Shown here one piece after another: positions 1-12,299 of a stretch of DNA of 64,000 nucleotides. Each line of letters opens with the position of its first letter. The first letter of the stretch is position 1. The notes under the pieces were generated by a model that was not told where the DNA came from, ran no database searches, and saw only the letters and a program-made list of their open reading frames with translations. The translations under genes were made by a program, and so were the position numbers. Origin of the DNA: Fasciola hepatica (taxonomy: Eukaryota > Platyhelminthes > Trematoda > Plagiorchiida > Fasciolidae); NCBI GenBank assembly GCA_948099385.1, contig CANUEZ040000071.1:1736001-1800000 (forward strand). The letters run 5' to 3'.

Positions 1-776
1 GTGTTTATGGGGATGATAAGCCAATACACATTGCGAACGAATAACTTAATTTTAAAAACCAGAATACCTGCCGGAGTAGGCGCACCGAACGGGTTCCTGG
101 AATCCAGTCTCTTCAACTACCTTCCATCATTTCTGAGGAAGCAAGGGAACTCCCTCATATTGACACTTACTCATATCAGTACTGGCAATAATAGATTTTT
201 CAAAAAAAGCCGGGGTACAAAACACGTCCTGTGACATGTGAACACTATTTTATGATAGATGAATATCCTCACATACATAATGATCTTCTTTTTCCAGTTT
301 TCATTTCTTTTGCCACTTCGATTTTCACACCTTATCCGCTGGCAAGCGCCACATGCATGAAATTCCGACACGCTTCACGTTTGACTGACCCTCACCGTAG
401 GATCTGACACACCAGGAACAAGCCTGTCCAACAACATTCCTACTTTCTTAACAACATATCCCTAGAGATTTACCGTCATTGAATTGCTACACTATTTCAA
501 GTCACAATTGTTACCCCGTTTGAGGATCTTTCCTGATACAGTGGTTGCGAACTAGACGTGCCTCAACGTCGGCTTGGTAACAGTGCATGCTTGGTGATAG
601 TGAGACGGTTGACGTCTATTTCGGTCAAAACATGATTTATTTTTGTTTATCCTTGATGATGATGTGAAACAAGTGATTATGAAATACAAACTCATATTTT
701 GTGGGAGAACAAGACCTTAGAGCACATGATTATTGTTGATAGGTTCATTTTCTGACTACTTTTGGAAAACTGACGG
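1..776. other. Unannotated sequence, nothing recognised
   Basis: No recognisable coding, RNA or repeat signal was found. The only open frames are about 66-79 codons, overlap on both strands and carry no family motif, which is the chance level for DNA of this composition. Confidence 0.5.
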
Positions 777-1550
777 GTGAGGTATTTTGGGAAGCACTTG
801 CACCATCTTCGCCCCCGGGTTTCTTGTGTCTTTAACGGTGCACATGGACAGCTTATTGCAACTTGCTGCTTGGTCGGAGAAAACAGACAGCGCTGCAGTG
901 CAATTGACAGTCCTGTACCCAACTCTGACAAGTGTGGCTCAAGGCAACATGGTCGACCTTGGTGTTTTATTGACCCAAAAGGTGCAGAACGTATGTGGCC
1001 GACAGGCAGTTAGGTCCTAATAAGTCCGAACATGTTCAGAACGGGTGATGATCAGATCTCAGCCAAAGACAACTTGCAAACCTCTCAACTACATGAATCT
1101 AGCCCAACAAGGCCTCCTAAATGCTCCTCGATCGCCTCTAGCCTGTCTAATCTTGCATCCAAATCTACTTCCAAACACTGAGAATCGGGAAGTTTCGAGA
1201 GTCCAGAAAACCACGGAATCGGAAGATAGTTCTCAGTTTTCTAGAGCAAGCGAGAGAGGTCCTATCATTTAAAAGGAAATCCCATTCTTCTCCAGCAAGA
1301 ATTTTGTCATGAGAAACGTCAAGAGATGAGTCAGGCCTGTGCAGAGATTCGGAAGGCAGAGAGAAACGATGGAACGGATCCTTGTATCCAAGATTGCCCT
1401 GTGGTGCAGGGGAGAATACGGATAAGCTGTCCACCACTAAAGCCGGCGAGCTCTCTCAGTGCTCTGTAGTAGAAGATATTCGGGCAGGGGACGACCGGGC
1501 GACGTCCGCCGAGCTATGGCTGACTAAAGTGCTAAATTACCGAACGAACG
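777..1550 (+). other. Possible 5' part of the first CR1-like LINE (unproven)
   Basis: This stretch lies directly upstream of a clear LINE endonuclease relic and is visibly richer in G and C than the DNA to its left. ORF1 would normally lie here in a CR1 element. Several overlapping frames of 62-90 codons are open, including serine-rich translations around 1045-1440. I could not match any of them to the RRM-like or zinc-finger ORF1 types. It may be a decayed ORF1 or 5' UTR, or unrelated sequence. Confidence 0.25.
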
Positions 1551-2109
1551 GGATGAAATGGAAACCCTAGCGCTGGCTAGAATGCCGTCCACCATTGCAC
1601 TTAAAAAGACATGGCCTACAGCTGATATTCGGGACTCAGATGTCTCACCGCTCGGGTATATGCTGTTCTGTGTTGGTTCAATTTTCTACAAGAGATATGG
1701 GAGTTGTTACCATGTACGTGCTAAATGGGGGTACCAGTACACCTACTTGATACCCAGGTGGACAAATATGAGCACGGAGAGGCTTTGTGATGCAGAGTAA
1801 AATTCTTCAACGGTGACTACGTGGTGCTTGAGATCATCATCTGTCGTACGCTGGCCGTCGAAGTGCAGGGTATTCTGGATTCCTTGCATCGACGGGTGAC
1901 GGACGGTCATTGTCTGGTACTTGGTGGCATTTTGGGCTCCTCATACTGACTGGATATTGAAAAGCTGCAAAACTTCCGCGGACGGGTTCTCCCGTTTTCT
2001 ACATGAAACTGTTTGTGACCTCGCCTTACATCAGCACGTGCAAAAACAGACCAGGAATACGGCTGACCAAATATCTATTCTTGACTTACTGTTTTCCCCG
2101 CTGTACTAG
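1551..2109 (+). pseudogene. Endonuclease domain relic of CR1-like LINE
   Basis: The first blocks translate to a sequence ending IALKKTWPTADIRDSDV, which aligns with the family pattern 'xIAxTETWLxxxIxDSEx' of APE-type LINE endonucleases; the metal-binding Glu of ETW is replaced by Lys. About 120 codons later comes WAPHTDW, equivalent to the family 'GDFNAPHVDW' block with its first residues changed. Next come SRFLHETVCDLALHQHV and ISILDLLFSP, which match the family 'FxxxxxDLxLxQHVxxPTR...xxLDLVFS' stretch. The enzyme would nick target DNA to prime reverse transcription. Frameshifts and stops between blocks and the lost catalytic Glu make it nonfunctional. The assignment rests on recognised motifs and their spacing, not on a database search. 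Confidence 0.75.
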
Positions 2110-2640
2110 TTATCAATATAAGGCACGGGGTGTTGGTTAATCAGAAGCTGGCTTCAGGACTGAACTTGCGGCGCACACCCGTTGTTGAAACGAAAAAGGC
2201 TACAGCTGCCCCACCGTGTGATTTGATCGCTGGAGACAAAGTGGATGAAGCCCGGAGTTCCTTTAGGTTTGAAATAACCGCATTTGTGAGTTTATTTGCA
2301 CCTCTATACATTCGTGCAAAAGACCGCCATGGTATGGCAAGGAACTGATACGACAAAAAAACCGTGCACGGTAATGTTTTTGTTCCTCCGGAACAAGATA
2401 CGACAGTTACATACAAATCCGAAACAGGCGTTCGACGTTGAAGACTACGAAGAGAGCGAATACAAAATGTGACTTGCGGCCGATTCCGTCTCAACACCGA
2501 AAAGGCTGTTTACCTACCGGAGAGGAAGAACCAAGGCTCGTCCAAGCATCCCAACACTCATACGTGATGGATATATCGCGGACTCCTTGGCGAGAAAGTA
2601 GCACTATCGGAGCGACGTTATACTGAAGCTTCTGTCACTT
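2110..2640 (+). other. Endonuclease-RT linker of CR1-like LINE (low conservation)
   Basis: This stretch connects the endonuclease relic to the RT relic of the same element. The linker is the least conserved part of CR1 proteins and no motif is visible. Open frames of 62-118 codons on both strands overlap each other and look like chance or shadow frames. Confidence 0.4.
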
Positions 2641-4054
2641 CGAGATCATCTTTACCTCAGACTCCACAGAGTGCCATCACTTTGGTGGAACACCTTGTCG
2701 TTAATCTGCGGGGGCTCCGGCCACATTCATCGCCTGTTCCGCTTGGGATCTATCCGTTACTCCTTCGAGCACTAGCTGAAGTCGTTGCATCTTTTCTCAT
2801 AGGACTGTTAAACTACTCTATGAAACACGGCAAGCTACCATCAGAATGGAAAACACCGTCATCATCCCGATATTCAAGGGCGGAAAAAGGGTGTAAACAG
2901 TGAAATACATTTCATTCGGCTTTACGTGTGTGGTCGAAAGATTATACAAAGACTAGTCTCAAGATGACTGCCTGAATATCTAAATAGCCACGATCTTCTC
3001 AACCACCAGCACCATGATTTCTGAAAGGACTGATCCTGTCTGTCCAACCTTTTACTGGTGCATGAACACTGGGCACGGGCTAGACCGGAGGGCCACTCTA
3101 CGGACGGTATATGTGTTGACTTCAGCAAAGCAATAACCGTTTGCTCACTGAGCTAAGATTGTAAGGATTGCAGAACCGTTACTCGTGTGGATCAAAGAAT
3201 TACTGAAGGGCGGTCCTTTGCTGTGAAATTTGTTCCATCATAACATGACTGGCATGAGATTTCCAGCGGTTTACCACAAGGCTTTCTCGTAACACCATCG
3301 TTAATTCCGGGATTTATAAACTCCTTGCCACGTAATCAAAACTAGAGCTGATCGCAAGGTACGGCATGTGGATTTGGTTACTCTAAAGCTGTGGTCAAAC
3401 ATGTGGCCCTCAACTGCGGCTATGGAGACCGTGGTCTGATGACGCCTACAATTTTCGAGGAGCAACTCTTAGAGCATCCATTAGTGAAAGAGTCATGGGA
3501 GTGATATTGTCGTCTACGCTCAAAACCCGCAATCACACTGACGAGATGTGCACCTTGATGTGCTTCAGCTATAACGCCTTTTGTTCGATGTTTGGAAAGC
3601 TGCCCTATGGTGCTTACAAACTCCTACATACCTCACAAGTTTGAACTCAACGGGAGTATGGCGAAACTGCTAAATTTTCCTGCATGGCTGTTAAATTTTC
3701 GAAGCTGGAAAGGGTGCGGTTGGCCACCACTCTTTTTGTTGTTGGACTAAGGGACCTCAGCTCCGAAAGAAGGTTGAAGTAAACAGGTCTCTTTCCGGAA
3801 GAATATCAAAGAGGGCAAGGTGACCTGATATGCATCCGACGAATACTCCGAAGTGGAATGGGCACAGAGTTGCAAGCATCATTCGTTCTTCGTGGCCTCT
3901 CGTGCACAACGGGACACTCGAGTGCTGTCTCTCTGCCTCTAATTCCGAAAACATGAAAACTGGAATTTGTTTCAAACCATGTTTTCTGAATTGCTGTCAA
4001 GACGAGAAAGAAACCAGACCAAGCACAACGATACTTGACTCTTTGAAATTTAGT
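2641..4054 (+). pseudogene. Reverse transcriptase and C-terminal domain relic of CR1-like LINE
   Basis: Recognisable blocks occur in order. First is LLRALAEVVASFLIGLLNYS followed by HGKLPSEWK (family 'P.LLk.la..va.pL..lfn.Sl..g.lP..Wk'). Next are YLNSHDLLNHQHHDF and SCLSNLLLVHEHWARA with ICVDFSKA, corresponding to motif A, then ISSGLPQGFLV (motif B, 'SGVPQGSVLGP'). A badly decayed motif C follows near 3360-3400, where only the trailing LKLWSNM is left. The C-terminal CR1 stretch is long and clear between 3720 and 4050: LRDLSSERRLK, GLFPEEYQRGQGDLICIRRI and KLEFVSNHVF match 'LpYeeRL..L.LfpLe.RR.RGDLI..yki' and the final 'F..R....WN.LP'. At least six stops or frame changes interrupt it, and the FADD catalytic motif is unrecognisable. 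Confidence 0.8.
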
Positions 4055-4060
4055 TAGGCC

Positions 4061-5616
4061 AGACGATTTTTGCGTAAACCTTTACACGGGTTTTTCATCA
4101 GACGATTGAGAAGTAGCCTTTACCAAAAGTAAACCGGAAGAGACATAAACCAATCATATTTATTTGGACAAGTTAATCAGATTGCCAAATGATCAATATT
4201 TATGAAATATTAGGGGGAACAGTTGATGAGACTCTGATCAGATTTATACCTTTACGAATAATAACTCAGGTAGATAAAACCAGACCTGGTCTGTTGCTAT
4301 CCGGAAAGTCAAGAACCGAATCTATTATGTGGGGACAATTTTATCTTTATTGTTCACGTGAACAGTGGTTTTAGGAGTTTAGCTTGATTTGATATAGCTC
4401 AGCCACCGCCGCTCTCGAAAACATGTTGTCACTATCTTGGCATGATAATTGGACAACATCAGCCTAATGATCAGCATGGTTTTTTTCCGTATGTGAAAAA
4501 TTGAGTCTCAATATCTATACTCGGGACTATTTCTACCGCACTTGCATGGTGAAAAAAATGAAATTACATCCTTTCTGGCTCTAGAAAAAATCGATGAGTA
4601 ATTCTCAATGTTTTATATGAAAAGGTTTGAACCACAGGCAGCAGTCATGAATGACCAAATTGTCTGCACGATCGCAATGACTTCATCCATTGATATGGAT
4701 ATTTAACCTAGTTGAATAAACAAAAATGTTAACGATCACTGTCATCTGAACAGGGCAGAGACGAATAGCTTTCAGTCATTAAACTGAAATGACTCAAAAC
4801 CATATTATTAATCTCGAAAAGGCCGTGCCCGGCAATAAATGCTAACTGTCGAGAGTAGAAACGGAAACTGACCTTCTACACAAAAGCCCAGTCGATTTTC
4901 AAACCTCTTCTGACCGATCACACTACTGTGTGCTCTCATCCTGAATAAAAGCAAACCACCCAGAGCCAGATCAGGCGGCCTGTGCCAACCGTTCAACTCA
5001 CAGTTGTTCACCATCCCCACCCCCTCGGTTTAGGTTCCTGTCGGGACTCGACTGATATGCCTCGCTTAAGATTCCTAACGAGAGTAAAACAGCTGTGTTT
5101 CCAAGCTATTCCAATGTAAATTGGGAACTGATACTCAAAGAGAATTTACCACCACGTGTTGGGCCTGCTTACCAAACGTCTCCTTTTAGTCAACAAAGGA
5201 TAGCTCAAGTTTTGAATGATTTGTATTGAGTGGAGGAAAAGATTGGAAATCCACCGAAAACGTTCCTGTTTAACTTGGTATACATATTAGTCATCACGGT
5301 GGATGTGTGTCGTTCTTTCTACTTCTGAACGTGTTTGTCTCATGTCTCTGATACGTTCACCAATCTAATGGGCTAATAGACTAAGACAAGTATTTAGACG
5401 TTCATGTCACAATGGATAGATCATATGGATGATTGAGACCAACGTTTGTTCTTTTTACACTTACTTAAATTTGCACTAATTTGCGGATTTCACATCTATG
5501 AATTCTCAGGCACTGTTTTCCCTGATGAATACACCATTCATTATCGGAAAAAATGTGACAAATATGTTTCTGGAATTTTACTAGTTGGGTTTGACTGTTC
5601 TGGACACGGATAGTTG
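4061..5616. other. Unannotated AT-rich sequence
   Basis: Nothing recognisable was found beyond the start of a possible LINE 3' UTR. Open frames do not exceed about 70 codons. No tandem repeat or tRNA-like signal was seen. Confidence 0.45.
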
Positions 5617-5913
5617 TTAGCGGAATAGCCATGAATTTGACTTCCTTACGTTTGCTGTCCCGTGATGTGGACCCTTACCGCGCCTCCGCCCATCGCTGAG
5701 GGCTTTTTTGACACACAAAAGCATTAGGGGTGCTAGCCATTTTCCCGGTATACACAGTGCTGACTTACAAAACCACTGCGCTTCACCGACTTGAACCTGT
5801 CTAGGATATATCACTCTTCCGGCGCCGTTGTCATATCTTGATATGATAGCCGGGGTTTTGTTTGATGACTGGGTTTGGAGCTGAGATGACAAAATGTATC
5901 CCCTCATCGTCAA
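5617..5913 (-). other. Compositionally distinct block with a 98-codon open frame, unidentified
   Basis: The minus strand is open for 98 codons in a block visibly richer in G and C than its surroundings. The translation has no motif I recognise and no signal peptide or membrane segment. Blocks of this composition elsewhere in the window coincide with transposable-element coding remnants, so an old element fragment is the likeliest explanation. A lone host exon is not excluded. Confidence 0.25.
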
Positions 5914-7198
5914 AACATGCTACATGAATTTCCCATCCCACGGTATTTCACCTGCGTTTTTACAGTCAGCTAAACGCAACACCAACAACTCTTTGATTAA
6001 TGCAGCTGTTCTGTCAGTGTTGTTACAGCCTCTGTACCCGGTTCCCATAGGTCATGGTGATTGATTTCTGGCCATTGCAGAAACTAGATGACATCCAAGT
6101 GTTCAGGCAACGTCAGAGATAGATGCTGGTTTGAATTCTGGCCCGCTCAGTACCATACAGTATACACTTGTTTATGATAAGTTAAGTGGTCTATAGTGAC
6201 TATGTCCGAAGTCAAGTTCGGTTCCCATATGATTATTCCTGAACATGGAAGATTCTTCTGCAGTGGATATTTCACTTCTCTTTATGTGAAGCCATTTTGA
6301 ATAACTAGCACAATCGACGAAAGACTTTCAGACAGGCAATCATGAAATGATCAGACAGAGCTCAACTAAGTGAATACACTGGAAATAAACTTGAGGAATG
6401 AAATAATTTTTCACCGAGTAATACTGAAAACTCGGACATCTCTTGTTGTACCATAGTGATCAGTGATAAGTGAAATATAGATTATTTGTCTCTAAACTTT
6501 TTCAAATTGCGATTATCTTTTCATATTCACTTGCACAGTCCCAGGGCATCAAGTATGAAAGGAAAAACAATCAGTAATATTGAAATGTATAGTGGCTACG
6601 CGTCATGCAAGATTATGAATGAAGATATTTTTTTACTTGGTTGTCCTTTAGTTTCCACCTTCCGTGTAGAAACGCAGCTCATCCGACCAAACATTTCACT
6701 CAGAAGCACCATACTCAAGTTTCGCAATTGTTAGAGCTCATCGGTGGTGCATGTCTCCCGCCACCCCGAGGGTCCTAACCAGGGCCCGATAGCTTCGGAT
6801 GGGGACAGGGCATCTGCCCCTTGAACTTCAAGCTAATACCTGGGGTCCAAATGACAGTCAGCCAAAAAAGCATCACCAACCTTACACACTACAGGCAGGT
6901 AATTACGGTATTCGTATATATAGAACAACATGCATCGTATTAAGTAACGAACGGAACACAGCTCATATTCTTTTGTACAGTAACTTCCTCTGTGCTGTGT
7001 TCAACGGGATTCAAGATCCCAGCACAAAAACTATCATGATCAATGATCCTACTCTGTGAATATTTCGAAACTCCATCAAGCAAACAACGTGTGTATTGAT
7101 ATCAATCTCTGGTTCAAGGTTATTAACAAATTGTACTTATCTGTACCAGTGATACTTTGAATTTAGAGAAAGCAGGATGAAGTGCTTTTAGCACACAT
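5914..7198. other. Unannotated sequence with a short GC-rich patch at 6734-6860
   Basis: Mostly AT-rich DNA without recognisable content. The patch at about 6734-6860 has CCCGCCACCCC, GGGCCCGA and similar runs unlike its flanks and may be a fragment of a repeat I could not place. Open frames reach only 82-86 codons and carry no motifs. Confidence 0.35.
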
Positions 7199-7398
7199 TT
7201 TCATGATAGGTTGTCACTCCCTGACAGCCGGCTGAACCCTTTCCCAAAAAACTGCAATCTCGTTTTCTTTTCTGACCAATCGGTAAAAATGATAATCGAG
7301 ACGCTTTTCACATGTTCAGGAAATGTCAAAATCCCCTTGGCACGAAGTATTGGGAACAAGCCAGCTTTTGTCTCTCGAGTTAGCTGCTTAGAACCACG

Positions 7399-7500
7399 CT
7401 TACTACGCAGACAACCAATCAATATCCATTTTATGAATTGACATACTTTGCGTGGTATTGATTTTTTGTCATGCTTTTATGAAGACAGTGTAGACTGATC
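7399..7500. repeat. Dispersed repeat, copy 1 (partner at 33039-33150)
   Basis: The stretch beginning GCTTACTACGCAGACAACCA aligns with GCTTACTACAAGACAGCCAA at 33039. Similarity resumes with short gaps in the following 80-100 bases (shared blocks around TTCATGCTT/GTCATGCTT, GAAGA and GACCAGTC/GACTGATC). Both copies are in the same orientation. The family is unidentified. Confidence 0.4.
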
Positions 7501-10500
7501 GATCTTTCTATGCACCAATTGATCTCACGTGTTTCAACGTGAGAGTGCGTATAGTACGGGTCTTTTGCTTTTTTTAATTTGTATCAGCTGCTTGCTCTCC
7601 CGCTATGGTTGGATTTTGTATTTACGTACATAAAAATAAACTAAGCGCGACAATTCAATTTTGCTGCTATTGATTACGAACACCACAAATTGATCCCGGT
7701 TTATTGCGCTACGTGAACTAAGATTCTCGCTGAGTGTCTGCCTGTTTATTGAACGATTTAACTTTAGATTCAGTGCATCGATATATTGACCGAATGTTTA
7801 AATAGAGCAATAATCGGACTAATAAACACATCGATCGCTCCTGTGCAAAACGATTCGCACTTTATCATACGTTTGTCGTGAGGTTACATAAGTAAATCTG
7901 ATACATGTGCAAGATGATCTGGTCATGCAATTTCGTAAGATGTGCAGCTTCGTTGAAATGTCTCAATACTTCACTCAATATTGCGTCTTTGAGAGATTTC
8001 TTAAGATCATCTGCCTGTGAAAATTCGTATATTCTAACCGGCATCCTACCCATGCACAAAGCCAACCGCACTTCAACACCACGCGTGACATAACAATCAA
8101 AATAAAATTTCAAGGCCAAAGGGATCAGACATTCCGCAAAGAAATGATCCGTTATATTCACCCGAATAATTCACACAGAATCCACAACAACCAACCTGTG
8201 AACTGACCGGTGATAACACAATCCAGTTTCCTGGTGAAATACGGATGGCCGAGTGGGTGATTTCTATGTGTTGATAAACTCAAAATCCATCAGATATGCC
8301 AGACCGTGTTTACAAAATTTCTTCATGTAACTTTGAGTGGGAAAATTCTGATCACCTATGACTTGTCTTTTTCAGTGAAAAGCATTGTGTCCACTCAGTT
8401 TACCAGCCTTCTTGGAAATCAGCTCCCGTTAGATAGTCTGGTGACCAATTATCGGAACACGTTTTCCAGTCCACCGACTGAATTCCATAAATCATCTCTC
8501 TATCTGGCAATGAGTTCTCGACGTGGGGAAATATGTCCTTATTATGCACAATTCATTCCGTGTTGGTAACAACCGTATGCTCCTTACATTTTCCAAATCC
8601 TTTCCGACCAGAGCATACTGCCGGGAGAAGAGTGACTTTCCTTTAACTCATCGATGCATGTGTAGATGTCACGTCACTTAGAAACCTAAGAATGATGCCA
8701 CACCACGGCATACTTTGAGTGCAACGTCTTGCTGCAGCAGGCCGGTAAGCAGTCCGTGATCACAACGACACAGTTATTGATCATCGTCTTTTGTGAATCA
8801 TGAACGTTTATGATCACATTATTTGGCCCATGTATTGTTGTCTCGGTATCTGTCAACAGACATTCAGTCGTGCTTCTGCGATGAAAATGAGCATTGAATT
8901 TCCCCTAATCCCAGTGCGCTACAACAACTACCCTTTATTATCCACTTCTGCGACACTGGCTTAGCTCACATTTGGGTTACACATAGAGCAACTAAAAGTG
9001 GGACCTAAATGGATTTCGATTGAATGGCTTTCAGCTCATCTCACTGGTCCACGAGTATTTACTCGTGGATGCTACATTTATTCCGTTTTGTTCAACGAAC
9101 TAAAGTGAACAAAACCCGAGTTGGGATAGTGTGGTAAACAATGACTAGTGTTTCTCGGAGAAGCTTCGTTGTATTCGATCGGCAAAACATCGGGAGAATG
9201 AAACTCCTTGAGCAAAAGGCCCAGTAAGTGCATCAACAGGATGCCACACTTATATGAAGTGAACACGAATACGGCTGCTGACTGCCTGCTCACTACGGTG
9301 GAACCGCCAGTGAGTTTGACAGAATGGGAAGAACAACGAATCTGCACCCAATGTGACCGGATCTTTTATCTTACGGATGGTTCGAATTGCTAGGTTTAAC
9401 CTCTGATAAATCAGATATCAGTGAACTAACGACGTCCTGACAACAGGATAGGGTTTACCGTAATAACATCACACGTGAGAATACTTCTTATCCGGAACAT
9501 TTGGTTTGCAAGTTTTTCTGTCGTTCCGTTGATTCTTTCTTCAAACTAGAATAAAACCTTTCTCCGAGCAGAACATGTGTTCAGAGCATTCTTGGTGACA
9601 AAGTCTTTCCGACTTTGCCCCAACAGGTGAATGAAACCACCGCACTTGCCTTTGTACTCTTAACCGAACTCATCTTGTTGCGTCATAAAACATTGTTAGC
9701 AACAAACTCAAAGATTTTAGTATCCAACGTGGGAACCAATTTAGTTTTATTTGACTTTAATATTAGAAGAAATCCCAACATTTTTCACAGCATGTAGGAA
9801 TGGTATAGGCAGAAGGCACCGTTCCACCTTGGAGTTACCGCTTTAGACTGGATGAATGAATGAATCAATTAGATCTTGATAGTTTAAAGGAAAGAACTTT
9901 GAAAGGCGAGGACTAACTATCCATCAGATTTCGTTGTTTTGCCTAGATAGATATGATTTGTAGTACGAAGTTAACGGTGGCACTTTCTGATAATGGAAGA
10001 TTCCGTTCTAAGGTCAGCACACTGTGAACAAGTCCGTCCTGAAGCGTTCGCCATGTAAAGGCGGCCGTGATGGAGTGTGTTTCGAATAAGCTTCAACTAA
10101 CGTCTAACACGAAATTTTTCTGAATTACTGAATAAAGGAGACACTATTTCAGTTCTGTCAAGCGAAATTATATTATCGCACCCATCAATAGACATAGTTA
10201 TTTTATCCTTAGTATCTTAAGGTAACCCAAATAGGTCACAAGTGGATTTTGAAACATCTGGTGAGCTGAGATGCCCTAGAAATGAACAGTAAGGGGAAGA
10301 ATGTGAAGACTCAGTGCTCAGTGCACACTTGTAAAAATAATACCGAGCGGAATGCAGAATTCCGTGATCAGAATCTGGCAAAGATATAAATAGTATGTTG
10401 TTGACACGTCTAATATTCGTATCATGATTGCTCTAGATTCGGACTGGTTCAAAGTTGTCTACCTGAGCCATATTCTAGGCTTACTAGTGCATCGAATTGT

Positions 10501-10719
10501 TTCAACGATCTACGATACTACAAATAAAGGTGACGGTGCAAATGTGTAAGCAGTACGCATTAAGGAACTGCGGTCCACTGAGACCTAACGCTGTTTGGAG
10601 CTCCAATGTTTTCGAAAAGAAACATCACGAGAAAGGCCAGCTGATATGGGTTTGAAAACCCTTGTAATAATGTTCTCAGCTACAATTCAGACAGGACTTC
10701 GGGAGAACAGAGATTACGA
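7501..10719. other. Unannotated sequence
   Basis: No recognisable feature was found. Minus-strand frames at 7865-8161 (98 codons) and 9078-9347 (89 codons) and the plus frame at 8306-8569 (87 codons) carry no motif and are within chance expectation. Confidence 0.45.
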
Positions 10720-10839
10720 GAATGGAAATAGGGTCAGCCCAACAGAACTCGGCCACTAGTGATCGTATTTACAAGGTAAGCCGTAATGTACCGGGTCGGT
10801 TTGTCTTCATCGCTGGGGCCTATTCAGATAAAAACACAC

Positions 10840-11464
10840 GAACGACAAAAATAGAAGCAAGGCTTGAAAAGTTAGAGCAGTCCCTTTTGGACAAAGTATT
10901 TGGACGGCAGAATACGGCAAGTAATAGATAAAGGGAATTAAAAACTTGAGGGACCGAACAGCCACCATGGCGCAAAAACTGACAAAGTTTGAGCACACGG
11001 TGGAAAATAACATCGGTGGGCAGTGAAATGTCGTCATAAATGGGTGACCTCAGCTGTTCTGCTTGTCAACTAGACAACGATTCAAGGAGCTAAGATACCA
11101 GGTCACAAATCTACTGAGACGGATTTGGGGGCCCGAGCATGATCTTTTGAAGAAACTTTTGAGGTTGGGCCGCTGGTTAGCCAACCCAAGAGAACACCAG
11201 AACCCCAGACCTTTGTTTGTGGAGTTTGGAAACCCACTATTCCGAGACAGGTTCTTGGCAGCAGTGGATCAGGTTGGTAGGCACACAGATGGAGTAATGC
11301 GTGTGGAACCCGATCACTTGGAGAAAGGCTCCAGAAAGGCTTCTGGTAGGAACCACATCTACCTCTTTGATGCAAGCGAGACCAATGGCAGTAGTCCATC
11401 ATCTGCTCCAAACAATAACGCCAGTGAATGGCACTTCCATGGTGAGACAGGAATACCGCAGTGA
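10840..11464 (+). pseudogene. ORF1 relic of CR1-like LINE (coiled coil plus RNA-binding domain)
   Basis: Near 10840-10931 the translation reads KIEARLEKLEQSLLDKVFG, a short heptad-like coiled coil typical of LINE ORF1 proteins. A frame at 11063-11464 (133 codons) includes LRLGRWLANPREHQNPRPLF and then FRDRFLAAVDQVG, resembling the RRM-like core of ORF1 proteins ('lRlG......RPLkV.f.....rd.fL'). The protein would bind element RNA in the ribonucleoprotein. The two pieces are in different frames with stops around 10931-11060, so the gene is broken. The run of nine G residues at 11528-11536 is one visible site where frame integrity is probably lost. The assignment is by pattern and position only. 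Confidence 0.6.
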
Positions 11465-11699
11465 GGACAGCGGGACAAGCATCACCCTGGCTTCTCTTTC
11501 CGAACACCCCAATCCAGAGACCCAAAATGGGGGGGGGGCTCTCGGGCAAAGAGTCCGGGAGCCAGCTAGGGAGACAGACTAGTAATGTCCTACAGATGGG
11601 CGAAACAGCACCTCCCACGGGGAGAATCAGAGTATTCTGCACCAGCTCTAGCAGCATAGTAAACACAAGAAATGAACCCGAGGTTGGAACAGTCGAAGC

Positions 11700-12290
11700 C
11701 GACTGAAGTACGATAAAGGAGACATGGTTACACCAAAGTGCAGCCACTGAGCTGCTACCCACCAAGAGATACTGCGCCTACCGGACTGACCGAGAGGATG
11801 AAAGGGCAGGAGGAGAAACGCTATTGTTATTCAACAAAAACCTTGAACAACAATCCGGGGAAGACTAGTATACCCCAAATATACAAGCTTCACCGTACTG
11901 CCTACTATCTCCGGGATCTCTCATGGAAATATATGCGTATACCGCAGCAAAACGTGAGTCCAGAAGAGGACCTATTACTGCTCGAACATCCAGCCATGAT
12001 TGCCTCCTAGGCATCTCGAGTTTTATTGATGGGGTATTTCAACTACCCGAAACAAATTGGGAGAGCCTGTTTTCTTCGAATGACACTCACTATAGTGGGA
12101 AACCATTCGAGATGGTGGACAGCATACCACTCTTTCAGCATGTCAACCAGCCGACCAAGTTGAGGGAAGGGAAAACTTTAGGTGTACTCGACCTGGTGTT
12201 CACCAGACATCCGGAGATAGTAAGTAACTAGAGTTCATCGCCCGGCTTAGAAGGAGCGACCATAAGGTTATCAGATTTCTGATCCAGGGG
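11700..12290 (+). pseudogene. Endonuclease domain of CR1-like LINE, second copy
   Basis: Blocks in order are RIRVFCTSSSSIVNTRNE (family 'ySNARSlvnKl.EL'), KETWLHQSAATELLP (the catalytic ETW is intact), YCAYRTDREDERAGGETLLL (family 'YrlfR.DR....GGGvllyv'), LPETNWESLFSSND ('lGDFNlP.i.W'; the Asp lies in a frame-disrupted stretch just before), and GKTLGVLDLVFTRHPEIV. A further block at about 12240-12290, ARLRRSDHKVIRFLIQGAPP, contains the SDH catalytic box. The key catalytic blocks survive better than in the first CR1-like copy, but stops near 11704 and 11853 and frame changes near 11923 and 12231 break the gene. Confidence 0.8.
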
Positions 12291-12299
12291 GCTCCTCCC

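Larger units (their letters stand above)
1540..4060 (+). mobile_element. CR1-like non-LTR retrotransposon (LINE), first copy, heavily decayed
   Basis: The plus strand carries, in correct order but in many frames, an apurinic-type endonuclease, a linker and a CR1-clade reverse transcriptase with its conserved C-terminal region. Stops and frameshifts occur every 30-80 codons, so the copy is dead and old. The 3' limit is set by the stop after the last recognisable C-terminal block near 4054. No poly-A or short tandem 3' tail was recognised. The 5' limit is unknown. Its protein relics differ clearly from those of the second CR1-like copy at 10.8-14.3 kb, so the two are separate families or subfamilies. 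Confidence 0.8.

Noticed and set aside
4080..4130. Minus-strand CTGATGA near 4100 as a hammerhead
   Set aside because: An AAACC/GGTTT stem exists but the following bases read ACGCAAA instead of CGAAA and no cleavage triplet or stem I fits.
11103..11765. A 220-codon minus-strand open frame, the longest in the window
   Set aside because: It lies antisense to the ORF1 and endonuclease relics of the plus-strand CR1-like LINE, which match family patterns; the minus translation has no motif.
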